In this document: one piece after another, positions 10,981 through 22,440 of the stretch | Layout of the letters: each line of letters begins with the position of its first letter | How positions within the stretch are numbered: the first letter of the stretch is position 1 | Assembly: GCA_012932865.1 (NCBI GenBank) | Contig: SAXG01000067.1 | Coordinates: forward strand, 186,001 to 250,000 | Direction: 5' to 3' | DNA: 64,000 nucleotides | Source of the DNA: Amylostereum areolatum | Lineage: Eukaryota > Basidiomycota > Agaricomycetes > Russulales > Stereaceae | Translations under genes and position numbers: made by a program | The notes under the pieces: model-generated | Told to the model about the DNA's origin: nothing | The model's input: the letters and a program-made list of their open reading frames with translations, nothing else | Database searches by the model: none

Positions 10981-13250
10981 TTAAGCCTTGAAAAACTCCG
11001 TCAACGTCTTTGCAAAGATCTGGATCCCCCGCCGCGCGTCCTCCGTCTAAAGAACCCCGGTAAGTCCGTATACACTCACAAAAAAAAACACAAAAACCCA
11101 CCTCCGCATTGCTGAACGACACCCGCAGGTGTCCGTCCGTCGCCGACCCGTCCACCTCCCCCGCGGCCGAGAAAAACCAGCCGGGCGCGGTGAGCACGCC
11201 AGCGTCCGCAAGCTGTTCCCAGAACTGCTGCTCGAGTGACTTGTCCTCCTCCTCTCCGCGCAGACGCTTCGGGTGCTGCCCGAACTCGAGCTTGATCTGC
11301 GCATCATTCTCGTCAGAAAGCACAGGAGAGGAAGAGGGAAGAGAAACGCACCCAGACGAACATGCCCGCGGACGGCGGCACGAAGCTGAACAGTGCCTTC
11401 CGGGGCGCTTTCTCCCGCACGAACAGCCCGCCTTGCGCCTTCGCGTACGCGGTGTACACTTTGCACCCCGCCCACGGCCCCGTCGCCCCCGCCGACGTCT
11501 GCAGCTCGAACGCCTCCCCGAAGAGGTCCACGAAAAAGTCGCGCCGGAGCTTGTACTGCGTGCGAATTCCTGCGCCGCGTGTCAGCCCGTTGTACGGAGA
11601 GGCTGGGGAACCGACCCACCTTGCAGCCAACGGACGTAGCCGTCGAACGTCCACGTCTCCAGCAGCTTCATGATCAATGCCTGTCCGAGCCCGCACGGCG
11701 ACTGCGTGCTCGTCTCGCCCACCCGCTCCAGTCGCTCAGCGAACAGCGGCGCGCACGTGAACCAACCCAGGCGTGCACCGGGCGCGATGGTCTGTAAACT
11801 CGTCAGTGTGGATTGGAATACACTACCAGCATGGACAGGCTGCTCCGGTGAATATCGGTGCTGCATATCGTTCAGGGAAACAAGAAGGACACTAAAATGG
11901 CGTGGAGCCACAGGCGCTCCTACCATTTTAAACCAGTCTTGTTCCCCGGGTGACTCGAACGGTTTCCAGCATCGATTTCAGCGGAGGTCTCGTATGACGT
12001 CATGCTGGCAGCGATAAGCGAAACCTCGCACCTTGCTGAAGGTATCGATGCGGATGACGCGGCCCTCGACGTCGACGCTGCGAAAGCGTTAGTGTTGCGA
12101 CGTCGAAGGGAGGAGGCGGGAGACGCACCTGAGGAAGCTCGGCTCCAAGCTCGACAGGAATGCCTCGATACCGTCGCCCGCCTTCGCCTGCCCGCGCACC
12201 TCCTTGGGCTCGTACGCGCCGCACTGCAAGAAATAATACGGGTCGTCCTCGGCGATAATAATATCTACTCCGGACCGTCAGCCAGCACCCGCGCTTATCC
12301 TGTCCCATGCGAACGAACGAACCGTACTCGACGCAGACGTCGTAGATCTCCTTCTTCCGCGCGAGGCCCATGGTCTACCGTGCGCGTGAGAACGACACCC
12401 AATACAAAACGCGTGGGGACTCACCGCCCCAGAGGGGTTCTGGCCGATCGGGACGGTGTACATGACATGGGGGCTGTCGAAGGAACGTGAGTCAGCGATG
12501 GAGGGATAGATGCCGCAGCGCAGCACGCACCGTCTGCCCCGACGCTCGTCCCAGCCCTCCAACACCTCCCTCAACGCGTCCGCGCGCATGCCCTGGCCGT
12601 CCATCGCCACCGGCTGCACGCGCACGTTGATCGGCGCCGCGGACGCGAGCGCGGACGGGTACGTCCACTCCTCGGCGAGGATGGTGTCCCCCGGATCGCA
12701 CAGCACGCGCGCGATCCGTCCCCATCCGTCCGTGTTGCCCGTGTGCACCAGCGTCGCAAAGTCCTCCCGCGCCGGCCTGAACACGCGCGCGGAGAACGCG
12801 TGCGTCCACCGCTGCGTCGACGCCAGGCCGGTGGCGGGCCCGTACTGCAGCGCCGTGGCCAGGTTCAGGCCGTCGTCGCCGGCTTTGGCGCTCTTTTGCA
12901 CGGAGACGTACGTCGTGCGCTCCTTGGACGCGCCGAAGAGGCGCCAGAGCCAGGCGAGTGGGGAGGACTCGGTGCGGGGAGCAGTCAGCGGGAACGCGTC
13001 CGCGGCCAGGATGTCTGCGCCGATGGTGTGGAAGGGGAAGTACGCCTCGTGGGGCAGGCCTTGGGTAGTCCGTATGTTTGTTACCGTGGGCTGTGAGGCA
13101 AAAAAAAGACGTACCGCCCGCGAACGCGATCATGTCGTCCCTCCCATAGTATTTCTGCAGACCCTTGAGGGGCGAGAGGCGGAACCTGCGCGCGTAGTCA
13201 GACAGGTGGTGCGAGTGGTCGAGGGCCGCGTGTTGTTTTTCCGAGTGCAT
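10981..13250 (-). CDS. PLP-dependent aminotransferase, class I, ARO8/ARO9 type (532 aa)
   Basis: Ten exons were placed from splice sites: 13115-13250, 12531-13059, 12425-12473, 12323-12374, 12129-12264, 12032-12077, 11620-11791, 11352-11569, 11102-11296 and 10981-11046. They sum to 1599 nt, exactly 533 codons. The PLP Schiff-base lysine is Lys316 in DTFSK followed by TIAPGARLGWF. The cofactor-binding Asp/Tyr segment is IIIAEDDPYYFLQ, and PIGQNPSG is the usual substrate/cofactor loop. The N-terminus has FAGGLPHEAYFP, and the C-terminal half contains LRVSFSNAE. Family members transaminate aromatic amino acids, kynurenine or 2-aminoadipate; which one applies cannot be read from the sequence. There is no obvious targeting peptide, so it is probably cytosolic. 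Confidence 0.93.
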
Positions 13251-14051
13251 CTTGGACTTTCTAGCTTACGGATGGCCTGGGGGCAACGACGAGCGTGGAG
13301 GGGAGTTCAAGTGGTGGGGGAAAGCAGAGATAAGAGGATACGGATATCGGTTGATTCGTCGCCATTTCCACGACTCATATCGCCTGGGGCGGATGCCATG
13401 TAAGCCTGACTAACCCAGGCACCTACGATAAGCTGCTCGTTTCTACTTTGCCAGTGGGGTATTTTGAAGTTTTGAACATCGGCAGGAAAAAGAACGGCTG
13501 GTGTGCGAATGTGAAAGTGGCAGCCTCGTGGACGTGGCTCCAAGGCGTTGTGCTATCTGGAACGGGAACCTGCCCTATGCGGAACAGGGTCAGCATTCCT
13601 TCCGGCACGTCTTGCGGTATATCCTCCCACAGGTGCCGGTAGTTTCGTATGCGGTCAGAGATGGTTGAAAGTGAGAGTACGTGGTGGGATCAAGGTGGGA
13701 TCGGAAGAAGATTAATGTTTGTAGGTCCCCGACAAACGCACGAAGCTTCGATGTATGATCCGGCATTGACAGGATCGACGTCGATCGTGCTTCCTGTCTA
13801 ACGTCTATGGCTTAGCCTGGCTTAGCCTTCTGTCACGTTTGTATCTCCTGCATCTCTGAGATGAGAGCGTCAAAGTCACGCACGGTGCAAACGTTATAAT
13901 CGACTTTGTTCAGGTTGAAAGAAAATACAAAGATACGATGGAATTATGGATGTCATGCGTGCGATACAATCGAGAGGGGTACTTCTTTCATACGTGAGGT
14001 CCGTGGGCACGCCTCGCATGCACCGGCGTGCGCTGTCCATCGTTAAATAGA
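13251..14051. other. Intergenic between two minus-strand genes
   Basis: No supported gene. It holds the aminotransferase promoter and the 3' flank of the zinc-knuckle gene. A perfect 10-bp tandem repeat of TGGCTTAGCC occurs near 13808-13827. Confidence 0.6.
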
Positions 14052-14865
14052 CTAAACGACGTATTCGGCGTTCTCGGGGCATTCCCTCGCGATCTATACC
14101 CAACGACGGAAAAGCGTCAGCCGTGCGTGAAAGCTGGGAAGAAGAAAGAGGTGGGAAAGGATAGCGCAAAAAGAACGTACGTGGCCCTCCTGCTGACACT
14201 TGTAGCAAGTCTTGGACTTGTTCACGTTGACGAGGCCACCACCGAGGCCGTCGGCGGTGACGCCCGGCGCGGCAAGGCAGTCGCTGGGGACGGCGAGATG
14301 AGTGACCCGACCAGAATGGATGGGGTGAGCGACGTACCGGGCCATGTGGTTCGGTCCGCCGCAGCGGTAGCACTTGACGGGTGGGAGCGCGGAGGTGTTC
14401 AGGCCGCGACCAGGCGGCGGCGCCCGCGACGCAAAGCCCATGCCCATTCCTCCGCCCATACCGTTAGGGCACTGGCGAGCGATGTGTCCGAACCGACCGC
14501 AGTTCTAATACGATAAAGTTGAGCAACGACGTGTACGGAGAAGCAAACAGTGAAGGAAACGCACGTAGCACTTCTGGTTGCCACCCTGGATGCGAAGGCT
14601 GGGACATTCGGCTTGGATGTGACCCACGCCACCGCAGGAGTAGCACTGCTTGGTGGACACCGGTACGCGGTGCAGGGCACGCGTTCGACTCGTGTCCCGG
14701 CTGGCGACAATTGTAGCAAAGCCGCTGTTCCGAAGTGCAGTTCTCCGCGATATGGCCGACTGCCCCGTCCGTTCAGCTCTCCACGGCCCCCCCAACAGCA
14801 ACGACCACAAAAGACGCACGATTGCCACACTTAAAACACCCCTTCCTCGAGAACTGATACGCCAT
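14052..14865 (-). CDS. GIS2: CCHC zinc-knuckle nucleic-acid-binding protein, GIS2/CNBP type
   Basis: Five exons: 14820-14865, 14565-14759, 14338-14504, 14181-14283 and 14052-14093. At least six CCHC knuckles are visible, among them CFKCGNLGHIAENC, CYNCRQPGHESNAC, CYSCGGVGHIQAEC, NCGRFGHIARQC, CYRCGGPNHMARDC and CYKCQQEGHIAREC. This array with a Gly/Met-rich linker is that of yeast Gis2 and animal CNBP, which bind single-stranded nucleic acid and help cap-independent translation of some mRNAs. The exon sum is one base too long. The excess lies near 14663-14668, between the second and third knuckles, where the frame steps +1; a one-base sequencing insertion is the likeliest cause. A 5' UTR intron is suggested by a GTGCGT donor near 14984 and a TGGCAG acceptor near 14910. 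Confidence 0.85.
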
Positions 14866-14999
14866 TTTTATAAGATAGGACCGCTTCTGTTCAGCTGCTT
14901 TCTGCCACACGCAGAAAAAGAGAGAAATGAGTAAGTACGGCGCTTTTTCCCGGGTGGCGCGGGTGAGAGAAGGGGGAACGCACCTCTCAACCCTCTGCC

Positions 15000-17955
15000 T
15001 GCTAACCCTTTCCTACGATCCCTCCGCGTCGACGAGCGAAAGATGGGTCTGTTAGTGAATGAGGTGATGGTTGAGGATAAGAGTGAGCAGAGCAACGGCT
15101 GATCTCTCCCGCTTGTCATCGCCCCGCCCCGGATCCTCCCTCTTCCCTGTTTTGCCGGCCGTCGCCCGGCAAGCGCCGCGTACCGTCAGGCACCACGCCC
15201 CGTCTTCAACTTCCCGACGTTCAACGTTCAACGTTCAAGTCGAGCCACCGCAACGCTCCGAGTCGTGCAACGTTTTCTCCTAGTATGTCGGGCCCTCTGA
15301 TTTCCATTGCGAGTGGCTGGCTCTCTTGATTGAATGTCTTCCTGACCTCCCAATTGATCCCCCCGCGCCAACCACTCATCATCGAGCAGCTGTCATGGTA
15401 GGTACTCCCGCTTTTCCCGTTGTACTGGGGCCGTCTCGAGGGCGCGGAATCCACATACGAGCGTCATTATGCCGCAGGTGAACTGGTGACTCTACTCCTT
15501 TCTTCCACGACTAGTACGACAAGACCGACGTTATCAAGCATCGTCTTTTCGCAACCCGCTGGATTCAGCCCTTTGCCTTCTTCGGTCTCCTCTCGTCAGT
15601 CCCCGAACGTTCGCCGTCTACCAGGACTCAAGGCCCCGGCCCTTTAGCACCAGAGAGGGTCTCTGTCAATTCATTCGAAGGAGCACCTTTCGTCGTCGTC
15701 GTATCCTCGCCGTCGGTGACTCCTATCGATACCATCTTTCGTCAACAACCCGCTACCCATTCTAAGCCCGACTCCATTTTTTTCGAAAGGCTTCTCTTTC
15801 CGCATTCTATGCTCCGTTGCACGAACATGGCGATTCAATTCAGATAGCCGTGAGGGGGATAGCGGGGATGCTTCCGCAGCATTGGTGCGTGTCCCTTGTT
15901 GACATCGGGAACAAGCACAACCGCCAACTGTGCTGATACGCTTGCAGGAGCTGTGTTCGTCGGAGTGCTGATATGTATTCAATGGGGCCTAAACCTCCTC
16001 CAACTCCGCACAACGTGGTCGCTAGTCAGATTCGATCACTGTGTATCACTACTAGTACGACCGCCGAACCTGCACTTGGTATGTCGTTCTGTTTCCCCCG
16101 TCCGTCGTCGGAGTTCATCTTCTTTCTTGTCTTGATAGAACGCGACACACTTTTATCAATACGCTTCCTCGTTGAGCCTCGAAATTCCCAAACGCCGCCA
16201 AAGGCACGCACGGTATCATGACGGCGACGGACGCCCTTCCAAGTACTATTCATTTCTTTCTTCGGCCTCCCCTTCACCGCGACATCGTCATCTACATATA
16301 TCTATGACGGAGTACAGACATCACCCTCAAGAGACACTCGTGCCTTTATCCGTCCAGTCCGTCTTGCACATTTCTCATGCGATCCTTCATCCGCAGACGA
16401 GTCTCGTCCTCAGAAGGCGAACTCGGACCCCTGGCCACAGACTCATGACCCCTCAGAAGGGCCCCCGGACGAATCCCCCATCGATTCCATCTCCTCCAAA
16501 GACGTTCCGCAAATACCTACCGTGCACACGGACGCCGTTCCCGTCCTCATCCGAACCTTCTTCTTCTCGCGAGTCACACTGAGTTTGACCACCTCAGCTT
16601 CCGTGGCGCCCCCGCGCACGGGGTTGGTCCCGGATAGAAAGAATCGCTTGGGAATCCGATGGCGTCGATAGAATCCCATCGTGGAAGCCCCGGAAATGGG
16701 GAGCGGTCCTTGCTACCGTGTAGGTCAGATGCCCTGCCGCCGGTTGCGTCCTTCCGTCCATCACTGGCGGGAACGTAGTCGTCTGGTCGGAGAGGAAACC
16801 GTGTGTGGCGTTCGCTATCAACCACGACGCGCTCCGGCGGGGTACACGCACGGTGGTCGGCACTAGGCGGCTGCGCGAGCGGGAAGGATTTCCCCGGGGG
16901 GTATAGGGCGAACCAGGTAAACGTCTAGACGCGACGTTATCGCGCTACATCGACTCGAGGTGCGCCATTGCCCTCCATCTCGCGAGCCCGAGAGCCCCAT
17001 GCTGATTGATCTGAGAGCCGCGCTCTTGGCTTCCGGCTATCGCCTCCTGTCATTATCATGATCTGTCGAACAGGGGACATGGGAGTATATAAGGACCCTC
17101 AGGACCGTCCTAGGTTTTTTCACCCCCATTCCTTCTTTCCGTCACTACTTCTGGTACGCACCATTCTCCTAACGGCCCTTCGGTAGCTGAGCTATGGGCT
17201 GACGACTTTCCGGGTGGCTCGGATAGGCACTCGCCTGCGCCTCCCAGCGCGCAACAGATCATCCCCGTATGATCGCATTCCATACGCTTCTTGTAAGGTT
17301 GCAAGCCGGTCTCTGCCCAGGTTCGTCGTCGCATTCATGAGTTGTTCATCGTGATGGTTAACGCGACGGCGCGTTTTCTCGCTCGCCGTTGTGCAGGGCT
17401 GTCGTCGTCCTCGGTCGAGCTCACCAGGCAGCCTTGCATGAAGAGGTATGCGAGCAGGCGTAGATGGGCTCTTAGCTTGGGAGTGAGTCGCCCCCCGTCG
17501 CATTCTCTTGCCGTAGTCTTACCGTCCTATCTTTTACTCCCATCGTGCAGGTTCTTGGCTAGTCATACTCTCCATCCGTTCAGCCGTCGTCGTATTTCGC
17601 AGCATGGAAATATTATGCACACTCTTTGATGATTTAGGCGTGATGTCGGACATGCACTCCTGATGCTTGAGGGGGTACACGTACCCTGCTAGTTCTACTT
17701 AAGTTCAAATTCTCTGTGTGTTCTGTATTCCATGCACACGCTGTATGCTCCGTTTATGGCTTTACTGGAATGTCACTTGAACGAAGCGAACTACTTATTT
17801 TTAACGAAGTCGAAGAGCTACACGTGACTGGGTGCCCACGCATGCGCACGGTGTCCTGTCCAGAACCTCTGCGTTCCATGTCCGCCATGTCCATACGCTG
17901 AACGCTATCCTTTCCTCCTCCCCCTTCCCCTTCAAACCACAACATCTCCTCAAAA
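15000..17955. other. Unresolved stretch, possible decayed or unusual multi-intron gene on the plus strand
   Basis: No confident gene model. Several plus-strand segments read as open frames bounded by splice-like sites: about 15513-15840, about 16134-16580, about 16690-16910 and about 17110-17270. They do not join into one frame and show no domain I recognise. CTAG followed by TACGAC occurs twice as an acceptor-like boundary (15509-15518 and 16049-16058). TATATAAGG at about 17086-17096 could be a TATA box. The sequence may be a pseudogene, a rapidly evolving gene, or long UTR and intergenic DNA. Confidence 0.3.
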
Positions 17956-18721
17956 ATGCCGCTCACTCGAAATCGGATCGGATTCAGCAACCCCCGCGCG
18001 CGCCATCTCGTCCGCGTCGTCCTCTCCTCCGTCGAGAGCCCCCTCCAAGCCCTCAGCACGCGGGACGTCTACGAGACCATCCACGAGCGATTTCCGAGAG
18101 AGAATATCGAGGAGGACAGGAGGCCGTGGCAGAAGGAGTTCCCCCCAGGCGAGAAGCGCAAAGGCAAGCTTCACATCCCCGCACCTACGCCCCCACACCT
18201 CGACCATGTCGTCAAGTCCATGGCGTACGTGTCCCTCGCCCCCCCTCTTCTCTTACCCTCACGCGCTGCGCCCCAGGTTTTTGAAACGCGTCGTGCTGCC
18301 GGACATGACGGAGCGCGGACAGGTCGAGAAGGTGACCGTGCACCGCGGGATCATGAACCCGGACGGCGAGCGCGAGGACCGCGTCAAGTCGCTCGCGGGC
18401 ACGACCGCCTTCCCGTCCGCGCACACGAAACCCCTCCGTGAGTGGCTGTGGATGCTCCGCGAGGGCTTCGACGGCGACTATGTCGAGCCCAAAAGCGGCG
18501 CGTTCGACCTCCCGCCCGACCGACGGCCGACGACGAAGAGCAAGAGCCAGGCACAGCGGCAGCGCAAGGCGGTGTGGAAGCAAGGGCTTTCGTTCAAGAG
18601 GCTAGAGACGCCGTTTGATTTTATGAATGGGAAGAGGGCAAGGCCGGAGGCGGATGCGATTGCGAATCCGCCGACGAGGTGGCGGCCTCCGAATTACAGA
18701 GACGTGTCCGAGAGAGAGTGA
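17956..18721 (+). CDS. Conserved-looking protein of unknown function (237 aa)
   Basis: Two exons, 17956-18224 and 18277-18721, joined by a GTACGT donor and a CCCCAG acceptor; the sum is exactly 238 codons. The N-terminus MPLTRNRIGFSNPRARHLV is basic. SALSTRDVYETI-like spacing near residues 33-42 resembles a short helix-turn-helix, but this is only an impression. The C-terminal half is very basic (KSKSQAQRQRKAVWKQ) and ends with PPTRWRPPNYRDVSERE. There is no membrane segment or secretion signal. Size, basic character and its place in the conserved block would suit a mitochondrial or ribosome-associated factor, but I do not recognise the family. Confidence 0.75.
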
Positions 18722-18803
18722 GGGGCGTGCAGGCCGTACTTATATTCCCGTTGTGCCGGTACTTACTATGTATTCCCTTCTAATACATATCCTGCTTATG
18801 GAA

Positions 18804-18828
18804 GGGCGTGGGCGTGGGCGTGGGCGTG
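18804..18828 (+). repeat. GGGCGT microsatellite
   Basis: Four tandem GGGCGT units lie in the 3' flank of the gene ending at 18721, between convergent genes. The G-rich strand is the plus strand. Confidence 0.8.
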
Positions 18829-18963
18829 TTAGGAGCGGAGCAGTCTTGCTACTAGCGTTCCGTTCAAACGACATCTATACTCTATTATGGATTATACGAA
18901 CATCCTAGGTAATATAACGACCGACGCCCATCGTCCTGCCAGTGAGATCCACCAAAAGGAACC

Positions 18964-19779
18964 CTACCTCGTTCCGGGCCCGTACACGACCAGACATCGA
19001 TCCTCGAACGCCTTGACCATCGCCTTGGATACTTGGCCGAAAAACGCACCAGAAATAGCCGCGTGCAGCGGGTTGGCGAACGCATAGGACAGGTCCAGCG
19101 TGAGCAGCGTCGGGCCCGCGTCATCGTCGTTCTTCGGGCTGCCAGTCGGCTGGAGGGGCGCGCTCATGCTGGGGTGGGGAGACCGAGAAGAAGCCGGAAG
19201 AAAGTTCCATGTCGTGGTGAGGGATTTGAAGAGGGGGGTGGAAGAGGAGGCGACGGCCTGGAGAAGAGAGGAGATGGAGGTTTCTCATCGGGGGTCGGAC
19301 GGATGTGCGGACACGCACCTCTACGGACTCGAAAGGATGACAGGTCACGGTGCTCACGTAACTCTCTTTGAAGGTGAGAAACGATACGGTGAGCTCGCCG
19401 TCCATCTGGGTAGGAGGATGCGCGGGGTCGTGGGGCTTCAGCGTTTGGAGTGGTCGTGGGGTCCCTATTATACGCGACTGGGTACAGAAGGGAATGAACT
19501 TCGAGTACGACGACACGTCAGAGACAATCCTGTAAAGCTCTCTGCGCGTGTATCTGTGCAACCCCAATCTCTGTGTCAGACAAAAAAAAGGTGCTCCGAG
19601 GTCGAGTGAGCGGTTACGCACGGAAGAATTTTGCGCTCGTGGTATGTTTGCAGGCCATCTGGCGGTTCGTCCGAGTTGGAGTTCGAGAATGGGGAGAGGG
19701 AAGAGAGGTCGGGAAGGCTGAAAAGCGTTCTACAGCCTCGTCGTGCGCAACGATGACTTGCAATCTTGAGAACAGACAT
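18964..19779 (-). CDS. COQ10: Coenzyme Q-binding protein COQ10, START domain (233 aa)
   Basis: Three exons: 19622-19779, 19319-19568 and 18964-19257; the sum is exactly 234 codons. The N-terminus MSVLKIASHRCARRGCRTLF is basic and Ser-rich, as expected for mitochondrial import. The START-like domain begins with RKILP and RRELYRIVSDVSSYSKFIPFC, the family hallmark. TWNF and LDLSYAFANPLH with a closing helix AMVKAFEDRC complete it. COQ10 binds ubiquinone in the inner membrane and is needed for efficient Q function in respiration. A Pro-rich insert near residues 165-180 makes it slightly longer than yeast Coq10. The acceptor of intron 1 has two candidates two bases apart; the one used here keeps the frame. 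The gene is convergent with the unknown gene ending at 18721. Confidence 0.93.
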
Positions 19780-20012
19780 GATGGTCGTTCAATGAACTTT
19801 TCGGGTTGAGCACACGTGGTGAATTCCGGAATCCCGGATCACGCGTCACCGCAAGGGCTCCGAGTCAACGATTCCGAGGGCCTTTAATTTCTTACACAAG
19901 GGCATCTAAGCTAACACAAATACGTTGGGTAGGTAAGAAGAGCAAGGCCTCTAATCGTGGGCAGCGCTATCTGTGAAGCTTTTGAACTTGTATACAACTC
20001 CAAGCCGTGGGA

Positions 20013-21857
20013 TCAATAGTATCCTTCTCTACTATATCGCAGGACTGAAACAGAGTCCCTCAACAGGCCCCATACGCGGGTCTCCTTCGAGAGCGCCTCC
20101 GCCCCTTGCGCACCATCGACTGCGTCCTTGGGTTCCTCCAAAGGAACCTGCAGCTCCCGCACCGCAAAGCCCGCCCGCTTGCGCGTGTCCAAGTATTCGG
20201 CGAGCTCGGCGTATTTAGGTTTGGGTTTCATTTTGCTGGGGACGACGCACAGCGTGTCCAGGTGAGGAAGAAGAAAGTTCCCTGGGGAAGAGGGAGAATC
20301 GGGGTCGCCGCCTTTGAGGATTTCTACGAGGAGCGCGAGGGATTGCTCCGACGTGTGCAGGCGTTGGACCTTCGACGCGCGCGCAAGCAGTTCGCTTTCG
20401 AATCCGTTCTCTTCGAAGGCCGACTCGCCGGGGGAAAAGTCAAGGGAGAGGTCCAACACGTCGTCGACCGATATCCCAAGATCGTCCATCTCAAGCTCGG
20501 AATACTCGTCCGGGGAATCCTCCGAAAATAAGTTCCAGGAGATGCGGATGTCGTCGTCCGGAATGGGCTCCCAAGATGTGGACGAAGGAGGTGAGGGCCA
20601 GCCCGTCCGGCGCACACCAATGCTGATGGTCATTTGAGTGAACTCGCGGTCTTCTCGACGGTCTTCCTCCGTCATCAACGACAGCGCAGCGGGAGAGTCT
20701 GGGCCCAGATGATGGGCGAAGGAACCATTCACCGCAGGTTCAAAATCGATGGAGTCGGGGTCGCATCCCCGCACATCTATCGTTATGCGCGTGTGCTCTT
20801 GGCGGACGATGCCCTGTACGAACTCGAATAAGTGGTTGGCATCCTCCCTTTCGGTGATGTGAAGGCTCGATAGAGATGGAGGAAGGACCACGCGTTCCCT
20901 GGAAGTGAGGGAGAAATAATCCGCTCGGAAATGTTGAAGGTTGATGGTGTGGACGCGGGAAAGTCGTCGGAAAAGACCGTGGATTGAAGCGAGTGGGACG
21001 AAATGGGACTCGTTCCGGCCGAAAGTGAGTGAAAGATAGTAAAGTTGGGAGAATACGGTGCTGTCCCATGACATGAGGCAGTTATGGATGCTGAGGGAGG
21101 ATAGCCGAGGAAAGAATGTGCCTAGGTCGCAGTCAACTTGAAACCAGCCACGCTCGTTCGTCAGCTCTAGCGTTTCGAGGGCTGGCATGGGGCGCTCCAA
21201 AGCCAGACATTTCTCGTCGTATATCGCCGCTTTCATGGTCCGAATACGGGCGGGCTGCAGATTGTCGATACTGTATGCATCCAGTATGTACGCGTCCTTG
21301 TACTTGTCCGAGTAGCGGTAATATACCGAGAGCGGCGTGGACCCGGCGTGCTTCGCGGCGTTTTCGATGGACTGGCGCGACATAGGGGGAAGAAGAATGT
21401 CGGTCCAGAGGGTATGAGTGTGCATGGAAACCTTTCATCAAAACCGTTCAGCGCGTTGCCCCGCGCGCAGCGACAGCGAACACGCACCTCGCGCCAGTGA
21501 TGGCAAACCTTCGTGACGGGAAGCCAGGAGCTGCGACGCGCCATCTCGGCCTCCAGCTGCTCTGCAGTGCTGGAATCGCGAACATCTATGAAGACGGCTG
21601 CCAGAACCTCGGGGGGTAGGCGGGACACGGCGGGTTTGCGGTCGTTACGGAGACGTTTGACTTGGGCCAGCACGTCCTCCAGCGCCTCGATTTCGTCGTC
21701 GATTTCATCTGAGAGCTGAAATGTTGGGTCGAACAGCCGACGAGCATGCGCGTTGTTCGTCCAGAATTCTTTTCGCGAGGGCCAGCTGGAGTGCCCGTTA
21801 ATACGTGTGATTCGTTTCCGAACGCGATAGGTTCACGCACCTCGCTGAATCTCTCAT
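20013..21857 (-). CDS. F-box protein paralogue C (three exons, 577 aa)
   Basis: Exons 21841-21857, 21488-21785 and 20013-21431 sum to 578 codons. The 17-nt first exon encodes MRDSA; exon 2 encodes SWPSRKEFWTNNAHARRLF and the F-box VSRLPPEVLAAVF ending in CHHWRE. Exon 3 opens with VSMHTHTLWTDILLPPM and continues with leucine-rich segments such as FFPRLSSLSIHNC, ending in SVSVLRYSREGYY. This is the cleanest intact member of the local family and was used as the reference for its relatives. The role is presumed substrate recognition in an SCF ubiquitin ligase; the target is unknown. A telomere-like box lies 154 bp upstream of its ATG. Confidence 0.9.
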
Positions 21858-21984
21858 CCTCCCGGGCTTTATGTCTCTTGTGAAGTAAGGCGCAGCCTTA
21901 GGATACTGAAATACCGTGCGTGTGACGAGCACTAGAAGTAGAAGAGACAGAGGTTTCGGTACGCGGACGAGGTGTAGAGTAACA

Positions 21985-22000
21985 GATAGATAGATAGATT
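21985..22000 (+). repeat. GATA microsatellite
   Basis: About four GATA units upstream of F-box C, close to the telomere-like box. Confidence 0.7.
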
Positions 22001-22010
22001 ACAGACAAGA

Positions 22011-22023
22011 TAGGGTTAGGGTC
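22011..22023 (-). promoter_or_regulatory. Telomere-repeat-like box upstream of F-box gene C
   Basis: TAGGGTTAGGGTC on the plus strand, hence GACCCTAACCCTA on the coding strand, 154 bp before the ATG at 21857. The interval 22024-22440 behind it is the 3' flank of gene D and shows no gene. Confidence 0.5.
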
Positions 22024-22440
22024 GGACCGGCGTACGTTAATCACGTGATACAATATTCACGCCGTCTCGGACGAATCGACGCTCATTATACATCTCCTAC
22101 ATATATATTTGAGATCGCAGCCTACTTGAACATTGCGTTCGAGGGAGGGTACATTGAAATGAGCCGTACTAGTAAAACCCCTCTCTGCTGTAACGCAAGA
22201 CCGAAACAGAGTCCCTCAGAAGCTTCCATACTCCCTTCAAGCCATTGAACCGAACCCGCGCGGCCTCACGCCGATGCATCCATCGCTCGTCTCCTGCCCT
22301 ACGTTCCATCACAGTCCTGTTTGAATAAATCAGTAAGATTTATTCCAGCCAGGAGAGCTTTAGAAAAAGCCGGATGTTCATCTAATCAAAATTGATTGCG
22401 AACATGTATATGTATATTTGTATGCACTGAAGCCGCTGGA

